Below are positions 52,442 through 62,301 of a DNA stretch of 64,000 nt, piece after piece. Source of the stretch: CBDHDN01 sp965261585 (GTDB taxonomy: Bacteria > Pseudomonadota > Alphaproteobacteria > UBA6615); contig CBDHDN010000064.1 of NCBI GenBank assembly GCA_965261585.1, positions 226,623 to 290,622 on the forward strand, given 5' to 3'. Positions within the stretch are counted from its first letter, which is position 1. Each line of letters starts with the position of its first letter. The translations under genes were made by a program, and so were the position numbers. Under the pieces are notes generated by a model. That model did no database searches and was not told where the DNA came from. It saw only the letters and a list, made by a program, of their open reading frames with translations.

Positions 52442-54045
52442 CCCGGATATTTCATGATGCGAATGATTGTGTCCTGTTGGGCCGGTCATCTGTCTCGAAT
52501 GAGGCGAATTGGGACGGGTTTTGACCGGGGTTCATGGCCGCGGTGCAGGAGCGAAGCATTACGGTGTTCGGTGGCGGCGAGCGGTCGCGTTTACTGGTTG
52601 CCGCGGCACGGCATTGGGATCGTGTAAGGGACCGAAGGGGCGGCCGCTATCCTGGTTCGAGCCTGGTGGCGACCAGTGTGAACAGGGCCTGATCGGGACA
52701 GGCCGAGGAGAGCAGGAAGCGGACCCGACGGGTGTTGCGGATGACGACGGCGCCGATCTTGAGCAAGCGCAGGCGGATCGTGCCGACCTGGGCGCGGGCG
52801 GCCTCGGTGCCGGCGAGGCCGAAGCGCCGGATCGCCGTCATCAGCACGTAGGCGAGACTGGCCAGGAGCAGGCGGAACTGGTTCGGCCACCAGCGATGGG
52901 CCGAGGTGCGGTCAGAGAATAGCTCGAACTGCTCCTTGATGCGGTTCTCCATGTCGCCGCGGGCACAGTAGAGCATGTCGTAGAGCGCCATGCCGTCACC
53001 GGCGAGGCTGGTCACCACGAAGCGCGGGTTGGCGCCGCGGGCGGTGTGTTCGAGGCGCGCGATGACGCGCCGCTCGCGGTTCCACGTCCCGGCGCCATAG
53101 CGGAGTTCGGCGAAGTGCCGTTGCTTGTCGCCGGTCGTGGCGAACAGTGCGCGCGCCTGGGCCATCACGGGCGCCGCCAGCGCCTCCAGCCGCTTGTTCC
53201 TGGCCAGGCCGATGATGTAGTCGACGCCGTGACGCTCGCACCACGACAGCATGCGCCAGCGGCAGAAGCCGGAGTCCGCCCGCACGATGATGCGCACGGC
53301 GGGCCAGGCCAGGCGCAGCCGCCGCACCAGCAGCTTCAGCACTGCACCGGCATGCTTCGCCGGGTCGATGTCCGAGCGTCGCAGGTAGGCCGCCAGCAGA
53401 TGATCGCCGGCGAACACGTAAAGCGGCAGGAAGCAGTAGTGGTCGTAGTAGCCATGGAAGAACCGGCCTTCTTGATGGCCGTGAACCGGGTCGTCCGTGG
53501 CATCGAAGTCGAGCACGATCTCGGCTGGCGGATCACCATGCGCGGCGATGAAGGCATCCGCCAGGACCTCGTGGATCGCCCACGCCCAGCTCGCCTCGGC
53601 CTGGTTCTCGAAGCGGCACAGCGGCGGCGCGCTGGCCAGCGCCCGGTCCTGCCCCGTCGCCGTCTGCACCGCCACATCGTGGCGCAGCTCGGTGTGATCG
53701 TTCAGATCCTCATAGCCCAGCGCGATCGCGAACACCCGCTGGCGCAGCATGTCGACGAAGCGATGCCTGACCTTGCCGCGCTGGCGCCTGTCGCCGAGCC
53801 GACGCGCCACCGCCGCCGTCAGACCCAACCGCCGGTCCGCCTGGCGTAACAGCAGCACGCCGCCGTTGCTCGTCACATCGCCGCCGTCAAACGCCGCCTC
53901 GATCCGCCGCTTGCGGCAGACTGGAAACAGCACCGTCTCAGGGGTACAATTCGTCACCGCCGGGCTCCTGCGTTTGATCCGATCTAGGCAATTGAATCAT
54001 AACGCATATTGGGAGTTCGGCGGTGCCTTTCGTGAATCTTCCCGG
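52442..54045 (-). mobile_element. IS1380-family element, copy c
   Basis: Left end CCCGGATATTTCATGA (52442) and right end, complement CCGGGAAGATTCACGA finishing at 54045, are imperfect inverted repeats. CTAG precedes the left end but is not clearly repeated on the right, where an IS5 element begins 2 bp later. The 100 bp before it (52338-52441) include a C-rich tract and nothing else. Confidence 0.78.
52647..53957 (-). CDS. IS1380-family transposase (copy c)
   Basis: 436-residue transposase related to copy a: I-E-A-A-F-D-G-G-D-V-T-S-N-G-G near the N-terminus, first Asp in L-D-F-D-A-T-D-D-P-V-H-G-H-Q-E-G-R, second in V-R-A-D-S-G-F-C, and Y-C-A-R-G-D-M-E-N-R-I-K-E. Intact frame. Confidence 0.91.
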   Translation of the reverse strand: MTNCTPETVLFPVCRKRRIEAAFDGGDVTSNGGVLLLRQADRRLGLTAAVARRLGDRRQRGKVRHRFVDMLRQRVFAIALGYEDLNDHTELRHDVAVQTATGQDRALASAPPLCRFENQAEASWAWAIHEVLADAFIAAHGDPPAEIVLDFDATDDPVHGHQEGRFFHGYYDHYCFLPLYVFAGDHLLAAYLRRSDIDPAKHAGAVLKLLVRRLRLAWPAVRIIVRADSGFCRWRMLSWCERHGVDYIIGLARNKRLEALAAPVMAQARALFATTGDKQRHFAELRYGAGTWNRERRVIARLEHTARGANPRFVVTSLAGDGMALYDMLYCARGDMENRIKEQFELFSDRTSAHRWWPNQFRLLLASLAYVLMTAIRRFGLAGTEAARAQVGTIRLRLLKIGAVVIRNTRRVRFLLSSACPDQALFTLVATRLEPG

Positions 54046-54047
54046 CC

Positions 54048-54892
54048 AGGGTCCAGACTCAATTAGATCCACCAGATGATGAGTGCGGCGAGGACGACGC
54101 CAGCGAGGAAGTTTCTGGCGAGTTTGTCGTAGCGGGTGGCGATCCGCCGGAAGTCCTTGAGACGGCCGAACATGCGTTCGATGAGGTTGCGCTGTCGGTA
54201 AGCGACGCGATCATGGGGGATCAGGGGCTTGCGCCTGGCAATCGACGGGATGACAGCTTCCGTGCCCTGTTCGGCAAGCAGACGGCGCAGCTTGTTGGTG
54301 TCGTAAGCCTTATCGGCTGTGAGCCGGGCAATCGGGCCAGCGGCATCCAGCAGTTCAGGCGCCATGATCACATCGTGGACGTTTCCCGGTGCAAGCAGCA
54401 GAACCCGCGGTCGTCCTGCGCCATCGCTCAGGGCGTGGAGCGTGGTCGTGCGACCGCCACGTGAGCGCCCGATCGCTTGCTCGAAAGCCCCCCTTTTCCG
54501 CCAGCGGCCGAGCGATGCGCCTTGACATGAGAGCTGTCGATCGCGGCCGTGCCGATCGTTCCAGTGGTCCCGGTCAGCGCCTCGAACATGCCAAGCCAAA
54601 TGCCCTGCTTGGCTCCACCGATTAAACCGATTGTAGATCGTCGTATAGGGACCATACCCCGGCGGGCAGTCGCGCCATCGCGCGCCCGAGCGCAGCATAT
54701 GCACGATGCCGCTTATTACTCGTCGGTCGTCTACCCGGTGTGCTCCTTTGCGCCCGCGCGGCAACAAAGGCTCTATGCGAGACCACTCCGTCTCGCCCAG
54801 CCAGTAAAGTTTCGTCATTCAAGCCTCCATCAGCTTGGAAGCTTGAATCACAAATCCTGCACCCTGAGAATCGCTAATTGAGTACGGACCCT
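54048..54892 (-). mobile_element. IS5-family element (IS427 group)
   Basis: 845 bp with inverted ends AGGGTCCAGACTCAATTAG (54048-54066) and the complement of AGGGTCCGTACTCAATTAG ending at 54892 (2 mismatches in 19). Abuts IS1380 copy c. Confidence 0.88.
54063..54818 (-). pseudogene. IS5-family transposase with displaced catalytic segment
   Basis: The N-terminus W-L-G-E-T-E-W-S-R-I-E-P-L-L-P and the C-terminal part R-S-R-G-G-R-T-T, L-T-A-D-K-A-Y-D and N-L-I-E-R-M-F-G-R-L-K share one frame of 251 codons. The segment between about 54600 and 54490 is out of frame in it: the correct text G-I-W-L-G-M-F-E-A-L-T-G-T and A-A-I-D-S-S-H-V-K-A-H-R with the first catalytic Asp is in another frame. The switch back occurs at a run AAAAGGGGGG, which could be the programmed frameshift of IS427-group elements; the first switch near 54600 looks like a mutation. 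The continuous 251-residue product would lack the first Asp. Confidence 0.8.
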
Positions 54893-55163
54893 AGGCTTAG
54901 ACTAGTGCCCATCCGGAAACGCTAAAACACTAAAATAACTGAGTGAATCGTCTATTTTCGGAGCCAGGCTCCGGCGGTTGTCAACGGCGGAGTAAAACCC
55001 GGCCATGTGGCGGAGCAAAAGTGGGCCACTTTGGTTCGGTGAGGAGCTTGTCCCCGTAGTCCACGGGAGGGACCCACGCGCGGCGTGGACTGCCCCTCAG
55101 CAGGCAAAGGCCGCGGCGCGCGTGGGAGGGGCCTGTGGGCCCACGGGGGCAAGCGGATGCCGC

Positions 55164-55930
55164 TCAGGCGCTTTTTGCGGGTTTCTGTTTTCTTCGGCTC
55201 TGCTTGAGGCGGAAGCTTTCGCCGTTCATTTCCAGGATATGGACGTGGTGGGTCAGGCGGTCCAGCAACGCCCCCGTCAGGCGTTCTGAGCCGAAAACCT
55301 CCGTCCACTCGTCGAATGGCAGGTTGGAGGTCACCAGGATCGAGCCACGCTCGTAGCGCTGGCTGAACACCTCGAACAGCAACTCGGCGCCGGTCTTGGA
55401 GAGCGGCACGAAACCCAGCTCGTCGATGATGAGGAGCTTGAGGTTGGCGAGCTTCTTCCGGAACCTCAGCAGCTGTCTGTCATCGCGCGCCTCCATGAGC
55501 TCGTGGACCAGGGCGCGGCGGTGGTAAAGCCGACCGACAGGCCCTTCTGGCAGGCGGCAAGGCCGAGGCCGAGCGCAATGTGACTCTTGCCGGTGCCGGA
55601 ATTGCCCAGAGCGATCACATTCTCCCGGCGCTCGATGTACTCGCATCGTGCCAGCTCGAGGACCAGCGCCTTGTTGAGCGAGGCGATCGCTTTGAAGTCA
55701 AAGCTGTCCAAGCTCTTGACGGTCGGGAACTTCGCTTGCCTGATTCGCCGCTCGACCATGCGGCGCTCGCGGTCGATCAGTTCCAGCTCGGCCAGGCGGA
55801 GCAGGTAGCGCACGTGGTCGGCGCCCTCGCTGGCACACTGGCGAGCCAGCTTGTCGTACTCCCTGAGGAAGGTCGGCAGCTTGAGGGCCTTCAGGTGATG
55901 GGCCAGCAACACCTGCGGCGTGTCGCTCAC
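55164..55930 (-). pseudogene. istB: istB ATP-binding helper, one-base frameshift
   Basis: GTG start at 55930 overlapping the istA stop (GTGA). The N-terminal part L-L-A-H-H-L-K-A-L-K-L-P-T-F leads to the Walker A L-G-N-S-G-T-G-K-S-H near residue 112. The frame is lost after G-F-T-T-A-A near 55525; A-L-V-H-E-L-M-E-A-R-D and Walker B L-L-I-I-D-E-L-G-F continue in the next frame to 55164. One missing base explains it. IstB assists IstA transposition; this copy is broken unless the base is a sequencing error. Confidence 0.85.
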
Positions 55931-57426
55931 GGCGCCGCTCCGCCCAGCAGGCTCATGTAGCTGGCGGCGGATGTGGTGGTCACCTGGGCCCGCGGCAGAT
56001 AGGGATAAACGTTCAAGTCGAGCCGGGGGGGTCGACGCTCGACGCGACACAGCACCAGGTGCTTGACCGCATCATAGCCGATGGCGCCTAACCGCAGGGC
56101 ATCGCGGATGGCACCGTGCACCTCCTCAAGGGCAAAGGTCTCCAGAAGACGGAGCACTTGCACGTACTCCCGCTTGCCGGCCTTGCCCATGCGGGCTTCA
56201 AGCAAGCGGCGCAGGTTGGCGTACGCCTCGGGCAGCTTCCAACCGGCCAGCGGGGCGGCTTGATCGAGGGCACCGATCTTCCGCTCCAGCAAGGCCAGAT
56301 AGTGGATCGGCTCGAAGATCAGGTCCTCTCGTTCGTAAGAGCGTGGGTGCCGGGCGATGACCTCGGCGGCGCAGCCGATGACCACCTCGTGCACGTAGCC
56401 ACGGACCCAGACCTCTTGGTGACCGTAGGCGACGGGCACCGAGTAGTCGTTGCCCCGATAGCGCACCAGGGAGAGCGAATTGACCCGCGTGCCCTCCTTG
56501 TCGCAGGCCTCGAAAGGCGCCGGCGGCAATTCCATCAGCTTCTCCCGGTCGCATCCGAACCGCTCGCCGATGGTCTCGCGATGGCCGCGCAAGACGTCGC
56601 TTTCCCGTCTCCGACATTGATGTTCCAGGTGAGCGTTGAAGGCGTCCCAGCTCGCAAACCGGGGGATGGGAACCATGAAGTTCCGGCGGGCGTAACCGAC
56701 CAGCCCCTCCACCTTGCCCTTATCATTGCCCTTGCCGGGGCGGCCATATCGATCCTGGAACAGATAATGGGATTGAAGCCCGCTGAACGCTCGCGTTCGT
56801 TGCCGCGTGCCGTCCGGCAGGATGCGCGACACCAGGCACTTGTCATTGTCGTAGAGAATCGATTGGGGAATGCCGCCGAAGAAGGCGAAGGCCCCGTTGT
56901 GGCCGTCCAGCCAGGCCTCCGTCGCCGCCGCCGGGTAGGCCGCAACGAAGCAGGCATCGCTGTGGGGAAGGTCCATGGCGAAAAAATGCGCCCGCCGCTT
57001 GACGCCGGCGATGATCGCATCCGCCTCGCCAAAGTCCGCCTGAGCGTGACCCGGAGGGTGCGCCAGCGGCACGAACATCTCACGCTGGCGACGGCGCCGT
57101 TCCCGGACGTAATCCTTGACGATGGTCTGTTTGCCCGCAAAGCCATGCTCGTCGCGAAGACGCTCGAATATCCGCTTCGCCGTGTGGCGCTGCTTGCAGT
57201 GAACCGTTCGGTCCTCTTCCAGAATACGGTCAATGATATCCCTGAAGGGGTCCAGCTTCGGGCGCTTCGGTGGCTGGCGGCGGCGGTAGCCAGGCGGCTC
57301 CGAGTGCCCGAGCATCTTCCTCACCGTCTCTCGCGCTATGCCAAACCGACTCGCCGCCTCTCGCTGACTCAGCCCATCAACATGGCACGCCAGCCGAACG
57401 CGTAGATAAAGGTCCACGGTATACAT
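55927..57426 (-). CDS. istA: IstA transposase (IS21 family)
   Basis: 499 residues from the ATG at 57426 (M-Y-T-V-D-L-Y-L). N-terminal helix-turn-helix G-L-S-Q-R-E-A-A-S-R-F-G-I near residue 22; integrase core with Asp in Q-A-D-F-G-E-A near 131, Asp in I-L-Y-D-N-D-K near 192 and Glu in K-G-K-V-E-G-L-V-G-Y near 240; basic C-terminal domain. Overlaps istB by 4 bp. Intact. Confidence 0.92.
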   Translation of the reverse strand: MYTVDLYLRVRLACHVDGLSQREAASRFGIARETVRKMLGHSEPPGYRRRQPPKRPKLDPFRDIIDRILEEDRTVHCKQRHTAKRIFERLRDEHGFAGKQTIVKDYVRERRRRQREMFVPLAHPPGHAQADFGEADAIIAGVKRRAHFFAMDLPHSDACFVAAYPAAATEAWLDGHNGAFAFFGGIPQSILYDNDKCLVSRILPDGTRQRTRAFSGLQSHYLFQDRYGRPGKGNDKGKVEGLVGYARRNFMVPIPRFASWDAFNAHLEHQCRRRESDVLRGHRETIGERFGCDREKLMELPPAPFEACDKEGTRVNSLSLVRYRGNDYSVPVAYGHQEVWVRGYVHEVVIGCAAEVIARHPRSYEREDLIFEPIHYLALLERKIGALDQAAPLAGWKLPEAYANLRRLLEARMGKAGKREYVQVLRLLETFALEEVHGAIRDALRLGAIGYDAVKHLVLCRVERRPPRLDLNVYPYLPRAQVTTTSAASYMSLLGGAAP

Positions 57427-57539
57427 CCTCCCACCTTCCATCCCGAAAAGGATCGAAGGCTACAGGTGGCAGAGTTTTACTCCGCCCGCAGCCGGGCAAA
57501 TCTCGCCGCTTCCGTGGTCTAATTTGTCACCGCCGCACA

Positions 57540-57704
57540 CACTCGAACCTGCCGTTCGATGAATGGACCGAGGTGTTCAGCTCCGAGCGACTCACCGGCG
57601 CGCTGCTCGACCGGCTCACCCACCACGTCCATATCCTCGAGATGAATGGCGAGAGCTATCGGCTCAACCAGAGCCGCAACCGTCAAAAACCGGCTGCCGG
57701 CTGA
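57540..57704 (+). pseudogene. istB 3' fragment, second IS21 element
   Basis: Plus-strand S-N-L-P-F-D-E-W-T-E-V-F, L-L-D-R-L-T-H-H-V-H-I-L-E-M-N-G-E, matching the C-terminal 50 residues of the IstB at 55164 but with its own substitutions and in opposite orientation. Remnant of another IS21 copy whose right terminal repeat is at 57881-57894. Confidence 0.8.
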
Positions 57705-57894
57705 CCCAACACCCAGACCCGGCTTGCCCCCGTGGGTTCACAGGCCCCTCCCACGCGCGCCGCCGCGTCAGCCAGGTGAGGGGCACGCCGCGGCGCACGC
57801 GGGGCCCTCCCGTGGACTACGGGGACAAACCCCCAGCACCGAGTGGTCCCTTTTTACACCGCCACCGCGGTCCCATATCGCTCCGCCGTTGACA

Positions 57895-59349
57895 ATCCTC
57901 GAATACTTCACCGCCGCCACCCAGATCGGCATGACCGCCACGCCGAAGGAGACGCGGTACGTCTCCAACATCGACTACTTTGGCGCGCCGGTTTACTCCT
58001 ACTCCCTGAAGCAAGGCATCCATGACGGCTACCTGGCGCCCTACAAGGTCGTCAAGGTCCATATCGACCGCGACGTCGAGGGCTATCGCCCGGAGAAGGG
58101 CAAGCTCGACCGCGAGGGCGTCGAGGTCGAGGACAGGATCTACAACGCCAAGGACTTCGACCGCACACTAGTGCTGGACGACCGGACCAGGCTGGTCGCG
58201 CAGAAGGTCACCGCGTTTCTCAAAGAAAGCGGCGACCGCTTCCAGAAGGCGATTATCTTCTGCGTCGATCAGGAGCACGCCGCCCGCACGCGCCAGGCGC
58301 TGATCAACGAGAACGCCGACCTGGTTGGGGAGAACCACCGCTACGTCATGCGCGTCACCGGTGACGACGCCGAGGGCCAGGCACAGCTCGGCAACTTCAT
58401 CGATCCGGAATCGAGATACCCGGTGCTGGTCACGACGTCGCGGCTGCTATCGACCGGTGTCGATGCCCAGACCTGTCGGCTGATCGCGCTCGACCGCGAG
58501 GTCAAATCGATGACCGAGTTCAAACAGATCGTCGGGCGCGGCACCCGCGTGCACGAGGGCACAAACAAGTATTATTTCACGTTGATCGATTTCCGCGGGG
58601 CGACCAGTCACTTCGCCGATCCGGATTTCGATGGTGAGCCGGTACAGATCTATGAACCGGGCGAAGGTGACCCGATCATCCCGCCCGACCCGCCGCCAGC
58701 GGCCGGCGAGGACGGTGAGCCCTACGATTCCGGCGAGATGGAAGTTATCCCGGATATCACCATCCCAGCCGGCGAGGGGGCGCCGCGCAAGATCTACGTC
58801 GACGATGTCGCGGCGACGATCGTTGCGGAACGTGTCGAATACCTCGATGAGAACGGCAAGCTCGTCACCGAGTCCCCGCGCGACTTCACCAAGCGGGCGC
58901 TCAGGAAACGGTTCGTCAGCCTGGACGATTTCCTCAGGCGCTGGAAGGCAGCGGAGCGCAAGCAGGCGATTATCGAGGAGCTGGCGGCCGAAGGCCTGCC
59001 CCTCGATCCGCTGGCGGAGGAAGTCGGCAAGGACCTCGACCCCTTCGACCTCATCTGCCACGTCGCCTTCGACGCCAAGCCCCTGACCCGCCGCGAGCGG
59101 GTCGAGAACGTCAAGAAGCGCGACGTGTTCGCGAAATACGGCGACCAGGCCCGCGCCGTGCTAGATGCGCTGCTCACCAAGTATGCTGACGAGGGAGTGC
59201 TCAACCTCGGCGACGCCAACGTGTTGCGCATTCCGCCCTTCACGGCACTCGGGACGCCCGTGCAGCTCATCAAGGCATTCGGTGGCCGCGTCGATTTCGA
59301 ACGCGCCATCCACGAGCTACAGTCCGCCCTTTATCGGGAGACTGCCTAA
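57895..59349 (+). pseudogene. hsdR: Type I restriction enzyme HsdR, C-terminal half
   Basis: Begins in I-L-E-Y-F at the IS21 end and continues without stop to 59349. Helicase motif III region G-M-T-A-T-P-K-E-T, then V-T-T-S-R-L-L-S-T-G-V-D-A and Q-I-V-G-R-G-T-R-V (motifs V and VI) and the C-terminal R-subunit domain with F-D-L-I-C-H-V-A-F-D. Missing: the N-terminal nuclease, Walker A and the DEAD-like box, about 400-450 residues. The remaining part cannot translocate or cut DNA. The stop is immediately followed by the unknown gene at 59350. Confidence 0.88.
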
Positions 59350-60096
59350 GTGACTACCGAAGGAGCGACAAGTGATCTAAGCGACAATGTGCAGGCTCTA
59401 GTAGAACTGATTTCGCCGCTGGTTACTCTAGTTGAGGAATTCACGTGGAGTTGTCGAGATGAGGATCAATTCTGGGAGTTATTAAGACGCAGTTCCATGG
59501 TGCGCCAGTATGAAGCTCTCCGGACGATTCCATCAATGATTAATGGCGGAACCGGGCATTTTGGCGTTACCTTTCTAAGGCCAGCATATGAAGAACTCAT
59601 CTGGATAGAGTACCTAACTCAACCTCCGGAAGTTGCGAGAGAGTTGGTTGTGCTTCTGGCTCTCCATGAGGTCGGTGACGGCCTAAGCGCTCAGAACGAG
59701 TTTCTCGGCGTCAAAAGCATGAATACGATCGGCTTCACCCAAAGGTTTGTTAAGCGATACCTAGCGAGTGCGAGTGCGAATGATGCCCGCCTTCGGGCAA
59801 TTGGCCGCGAGCTGGGTTGGCGCCAAGGTCAGACTAACGAGCTTTTTAGGCGGGTATGGGGTAGGAAAGGTAAGGTGAATATTACGTCAAATACTTTTAG
59901 TGAGTACTGGAGCATCTTTGCAATATACTGGGGATTCTCCATCTTCATTCAGACACTCAGCGCTGCAGAACTTGAATGCTTTTCTGAAACCGAGTTGGGC
60001 GTAGAAATCCTGCAGCGGATTGAGAAACTGCACCCAGTCGAAATCCTAACATCCGTGGAGCTTGAGTCCTGGCCACAAGACCTAGGAGCGAGATAG
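59350..60096 (+). CDS. Unknown protein inside type I R-M operon
   Basis: 248 residues from a GTG directly after the hsdR stop (TAAGTG), and 3 bp before the hsdM start, so it is an integral operon member. No family recognised with confidence. Visible features: an acidic, mostly helical N-terminus; L-R-P-A-Y-E-E-L-I-W-I-E-Y-L near residue 77; a Trp-rich centre (E-L-G-W-R-Q, R-R-V-W-G-R); a hydrophobic patch Y-W-S-I-F-A-I-Y-W-G-F-S-I-F near 190; acidic C-terminus. The R-P-x-x-E-x-x-x-x-x-x-Y-L helix recalls DUF5677/HEPN-like proteins, a weak hint. Base composition is visibly AT-richer than its neighbours, pointing to separate acquisition. The only intact gene of the locus. Confidence 0.72.
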   Translation: MTTEGATSDLSDNVQALVELISPLVTLVEEFTWSCRDEDQFWELLRRSSMVRQYEALRTIPSMINGGTGHFGVTFLRPAYEELIWIEYLTQPPEVARELVVLLALHEVGDGLSAQNEFLGVKSMNTIGFTQRFVKRYLASASANDARLRAIGRELGWRQGQTNELFRRVWGRKGKVNITSNTFSEYWSIFAIYWGFSIFIQTLSAAELECFSETELGVEILQRIEKLHPVEILTSVELESWPQDLGAR

Positions 60097-60099
60097 CCC

Positions 60100-60297
60100 A
60101 TGTCCGTCCGCACTGTCGTCAAGACGATCCAGAACATCATGCGCCAGGACACAGGCGTCGATGGCGATGCCCAGCGCATCAGCCAGTTGTGCTGGATGTT
60201 CTTCCTCAAGATCATCGACGACCAGGACGAAGAACTGGAGCTGCTCAAGCCCGACTACCGCTCGCCGCTCCCGGAGCGGTTCCAGTGGCGCGGACCG
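60100..60297 (+). pseudogene. hsdM: hsdM 5' fragment
   Basis: Start of the type I methyltransferase subunit: Q-N-I-M-R-Q-D-T-G-V-D-G-D-A-Q-R-I-S-Q-L then W-M-F-F-L-K-I-I-D-D, the N-terminal helical domain. After F-Q-W-R-G the sequence joins ISB copy 3. The SAM-binding G-T-G-G and N-P-P-F motifs and the rest (about 430 residues) are gone. Confidence 0.87.
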
Positions 60298-60301
60298 GAA
60301 C

Positions 60302-60712
60302 ATGACCGATAATTTTGAGAAGAAAGTTCCTGTTGATGGGCCTGTGGTAAATGCGGGCGAGCTTGGCTCGTCCACGTTTTCCCCAGGCCAGGCTTTGCCG
60401 GCAGGCCCGCTGGGACTTGGCCAGCGATGGACGGTGGCGCGCAAGCGTGAGGTCGTTCTGCGGCTTTTGCGTGACGAGCCGGTGCAACTTCTGTCGCGCC
60501 AGTTGGGCGTAGAGATCTTCCGGCTCGAGCAGTGGCGTGAGAAAGCGATCGGCGGGATCGACGCCTCGCTCAAGCAACGCAAGGGCGATCCGGTGCAGGC
60601 GGAACTGGATAGCGCCATGAAGCGGATCGGAGAGTTGACCATGCAGGTGGAACTGCTGGAGGCCAAGACGGAGACCTTCGGCCCTTTGGGGCGGCGGAGG
60701 TCGCGGCGATGA
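60302..60712 (+). CDS. ISB OrfA (copy 3)
   Basis: 136 residues from M-T-D-N-F-E-K-K; same sequence as copy 2 apart from one residue near the start. Helix-turn-helix and coiled-coil intact; 4-bp overlap with orfB. Confidence 0.85.
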   Translation: MTDNFEKKVPVDGPVVNAGELGSSTFSPGQALPAGPLGLGQRWTVARKREVVLRLLRDEPVQLLSRQLGVEIFRLEQWREKAIGGIDASLKQRKGDPVQAELDSAMKRIGELTMQVELLEAKTETFGPLGRRRSRR

Positions 60713-61613
60713 GTGCCGCCACCTCGCCCGGCACGGGTCTGGCCTACGGCCTGCGGCGGGTCTGCGCCGCCTGGGGCATGGCCCGCTCCTCGTTCTACGC
60801 CATGACCTCCGGCCAGCACGCCGAGCAGCCGCCGGCAAAGCGTCGGGGACCGAAGCCCGCGATCTCGGACCAGGCGCTGCTGGTGGCGATCGAAGCCGAC
60901 CTGGAGGCATCGCCCTGGGAGGGCGAGGGCTACCGCAAGGTCTGGGCTCGGCTTCGGGTCTGTCGCGACATCCGGGTTGCCCGCAAGCGGGTGCTCCGCC
61001 TGATGCGCGAGAACAATCTGCTCTCGCCCATCGCTGACGCCGCCGTGGCGGCAATCCCCATGACGGTGAGATCATCACTCATGCCCCGAACCTCATGTGG
61101 GGCACCGATGGCGTTCGGGTGTTCACGGTGGACGACGGCTGGGGCTGGATCTTCACCGCCGTCGAGCATTGGAACGCCGAGTGTGTCGGCTGGCATGTCT
61201 GCAAGCGCGGCGACCGCTTCGCCGCCCTGCAGCCGATCTCCATGGGGCTTGCCGGGCTGTATGGCTCGACCGCGGCCGGCGCGGCTCGGGGGCTGGCCTT
61301 GCGGATGGATCACGGCTCCCAGTATCTGTCGGACCACTTCACCAACCAGATCAAGTTCTGGGGCATCCAGCCGTCCTACGCCTTCGTCGCCGAGCCCCAG
61401 ACCAACGGCGTCGCCGAGCGGTTCAATCGCACGCTGAAGGAACAGATCATCCATGGTCGCATCTACCGCAACATCGCGGAGCTGCGGGACGCCGTCCGCG
61501 ACTTCGTCGAACTCTACAATGCCCAGTGGATCGTCGAAAAGAACGGCTACCTGAGCCCCGCTCAAGCTCGTCAGGCGTGGCACGCCGCGATCTCAATCAG
61601 GCCCGCCGCGTGA
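60709..61613 (+). pseudogene. ISB OrfB (copy 3), one-base deletion
   Basis: Identical to the intact OrfB until N-N-L-L-S-P near 61030, where one C of a CCCC run is missing and an A/C change follows; the remaining catalytic region (W-G-T-D-G-V, M-D-H-G-S-Q, E-R-F-N-R) is in the next frame to 61613. Inactive. Confidence 0.88.
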
Positions 61614-62301
61614 GACAAACTTGTGTCCAAGGAACCGGGTGCGCTACACGAAGAGCTAGATCTTCCGTTCTCGGCACCTCCTGGCTGGGTCTGGTCTATG
61701 CCTGGGGAGCTCTGCTACCAGGTTTCCGACGGCCCGCATATTTCGCCACAGTATGTTTCGAGAGAGCATGGCGTTCCGTTCCTTTCGACGCGAAACGTGC
61801 GCCCCGATGGATTCGACCTCGGTACAGTGAAGTATGTCTCGCGAGAGGACCATGAGGAGTTTTGCAAGCCCATTCGGCCCCAGCGAGGCGACATCATCTA
61901 CACAAAGGGAGGGACAACCGGCATTGCCAAGGTCAATGACCTGGACTTTGAATTCAGTGTTTGGGTGCATCTGGCCGTCTTGAGGATCGAGAAAAAGCGG
62001 CTCTTTCCTCGCTACGTGGAACTAGCGCTGAATAGTCCGCATTGTTACGACCAGTCTCAGCACCATACGCAGGGCACGTCGAACTTCGATCTCGGCCTAA
62101 CCCGGATGATAAAGATTACGCTCCCCCTCCCACCCCTCCCCGAACAACGCCGCATCGTTGCGAAGGTCGATGAGCTCATGGCGCTATGCAATCGCTTGGA
62201 AGCTAGAGCGGGTCCGGCATAGACAGAATCAAAAAGGGGATTCCCAAGGGTCGCAAAAAGTGATTCAAGCTATGAGCTGGGTTAAAGGAGGCCAGCCATG
62301 G

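Larger units (their letters stand above)
54979..57894 (-). mobile_element. IS21-type region (full IS plus relic of a second)
   Basis: Starts TGTCAACGGCGGAG (54979) and finishes with its exact complement (57881-57894). Inside lie istB and istA on the minus strand up to 57426, and, past a second internal IS21-like end near 57465-57480 (GTTTTACTCCGCC), a 3' istB piece on the plus strand. This suggests two related IS21 elements fused after deletion. The right end interrupts hsdR. Confidence 0.75.
60297..61648 (+). mobile_element. ISB copy 3, left end truncated
   Basis: Right end matches the other copies (GCGCTACA finishing at 61648). The left end lacks the terminal 60 or so bases: the hsdM sequence joins directly at GGACCGGAACATG before orfA. 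The insertion removed the end of hsdM and the start of hsdS, so a deletion accompanied or followed it. Confidence 0.85.
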
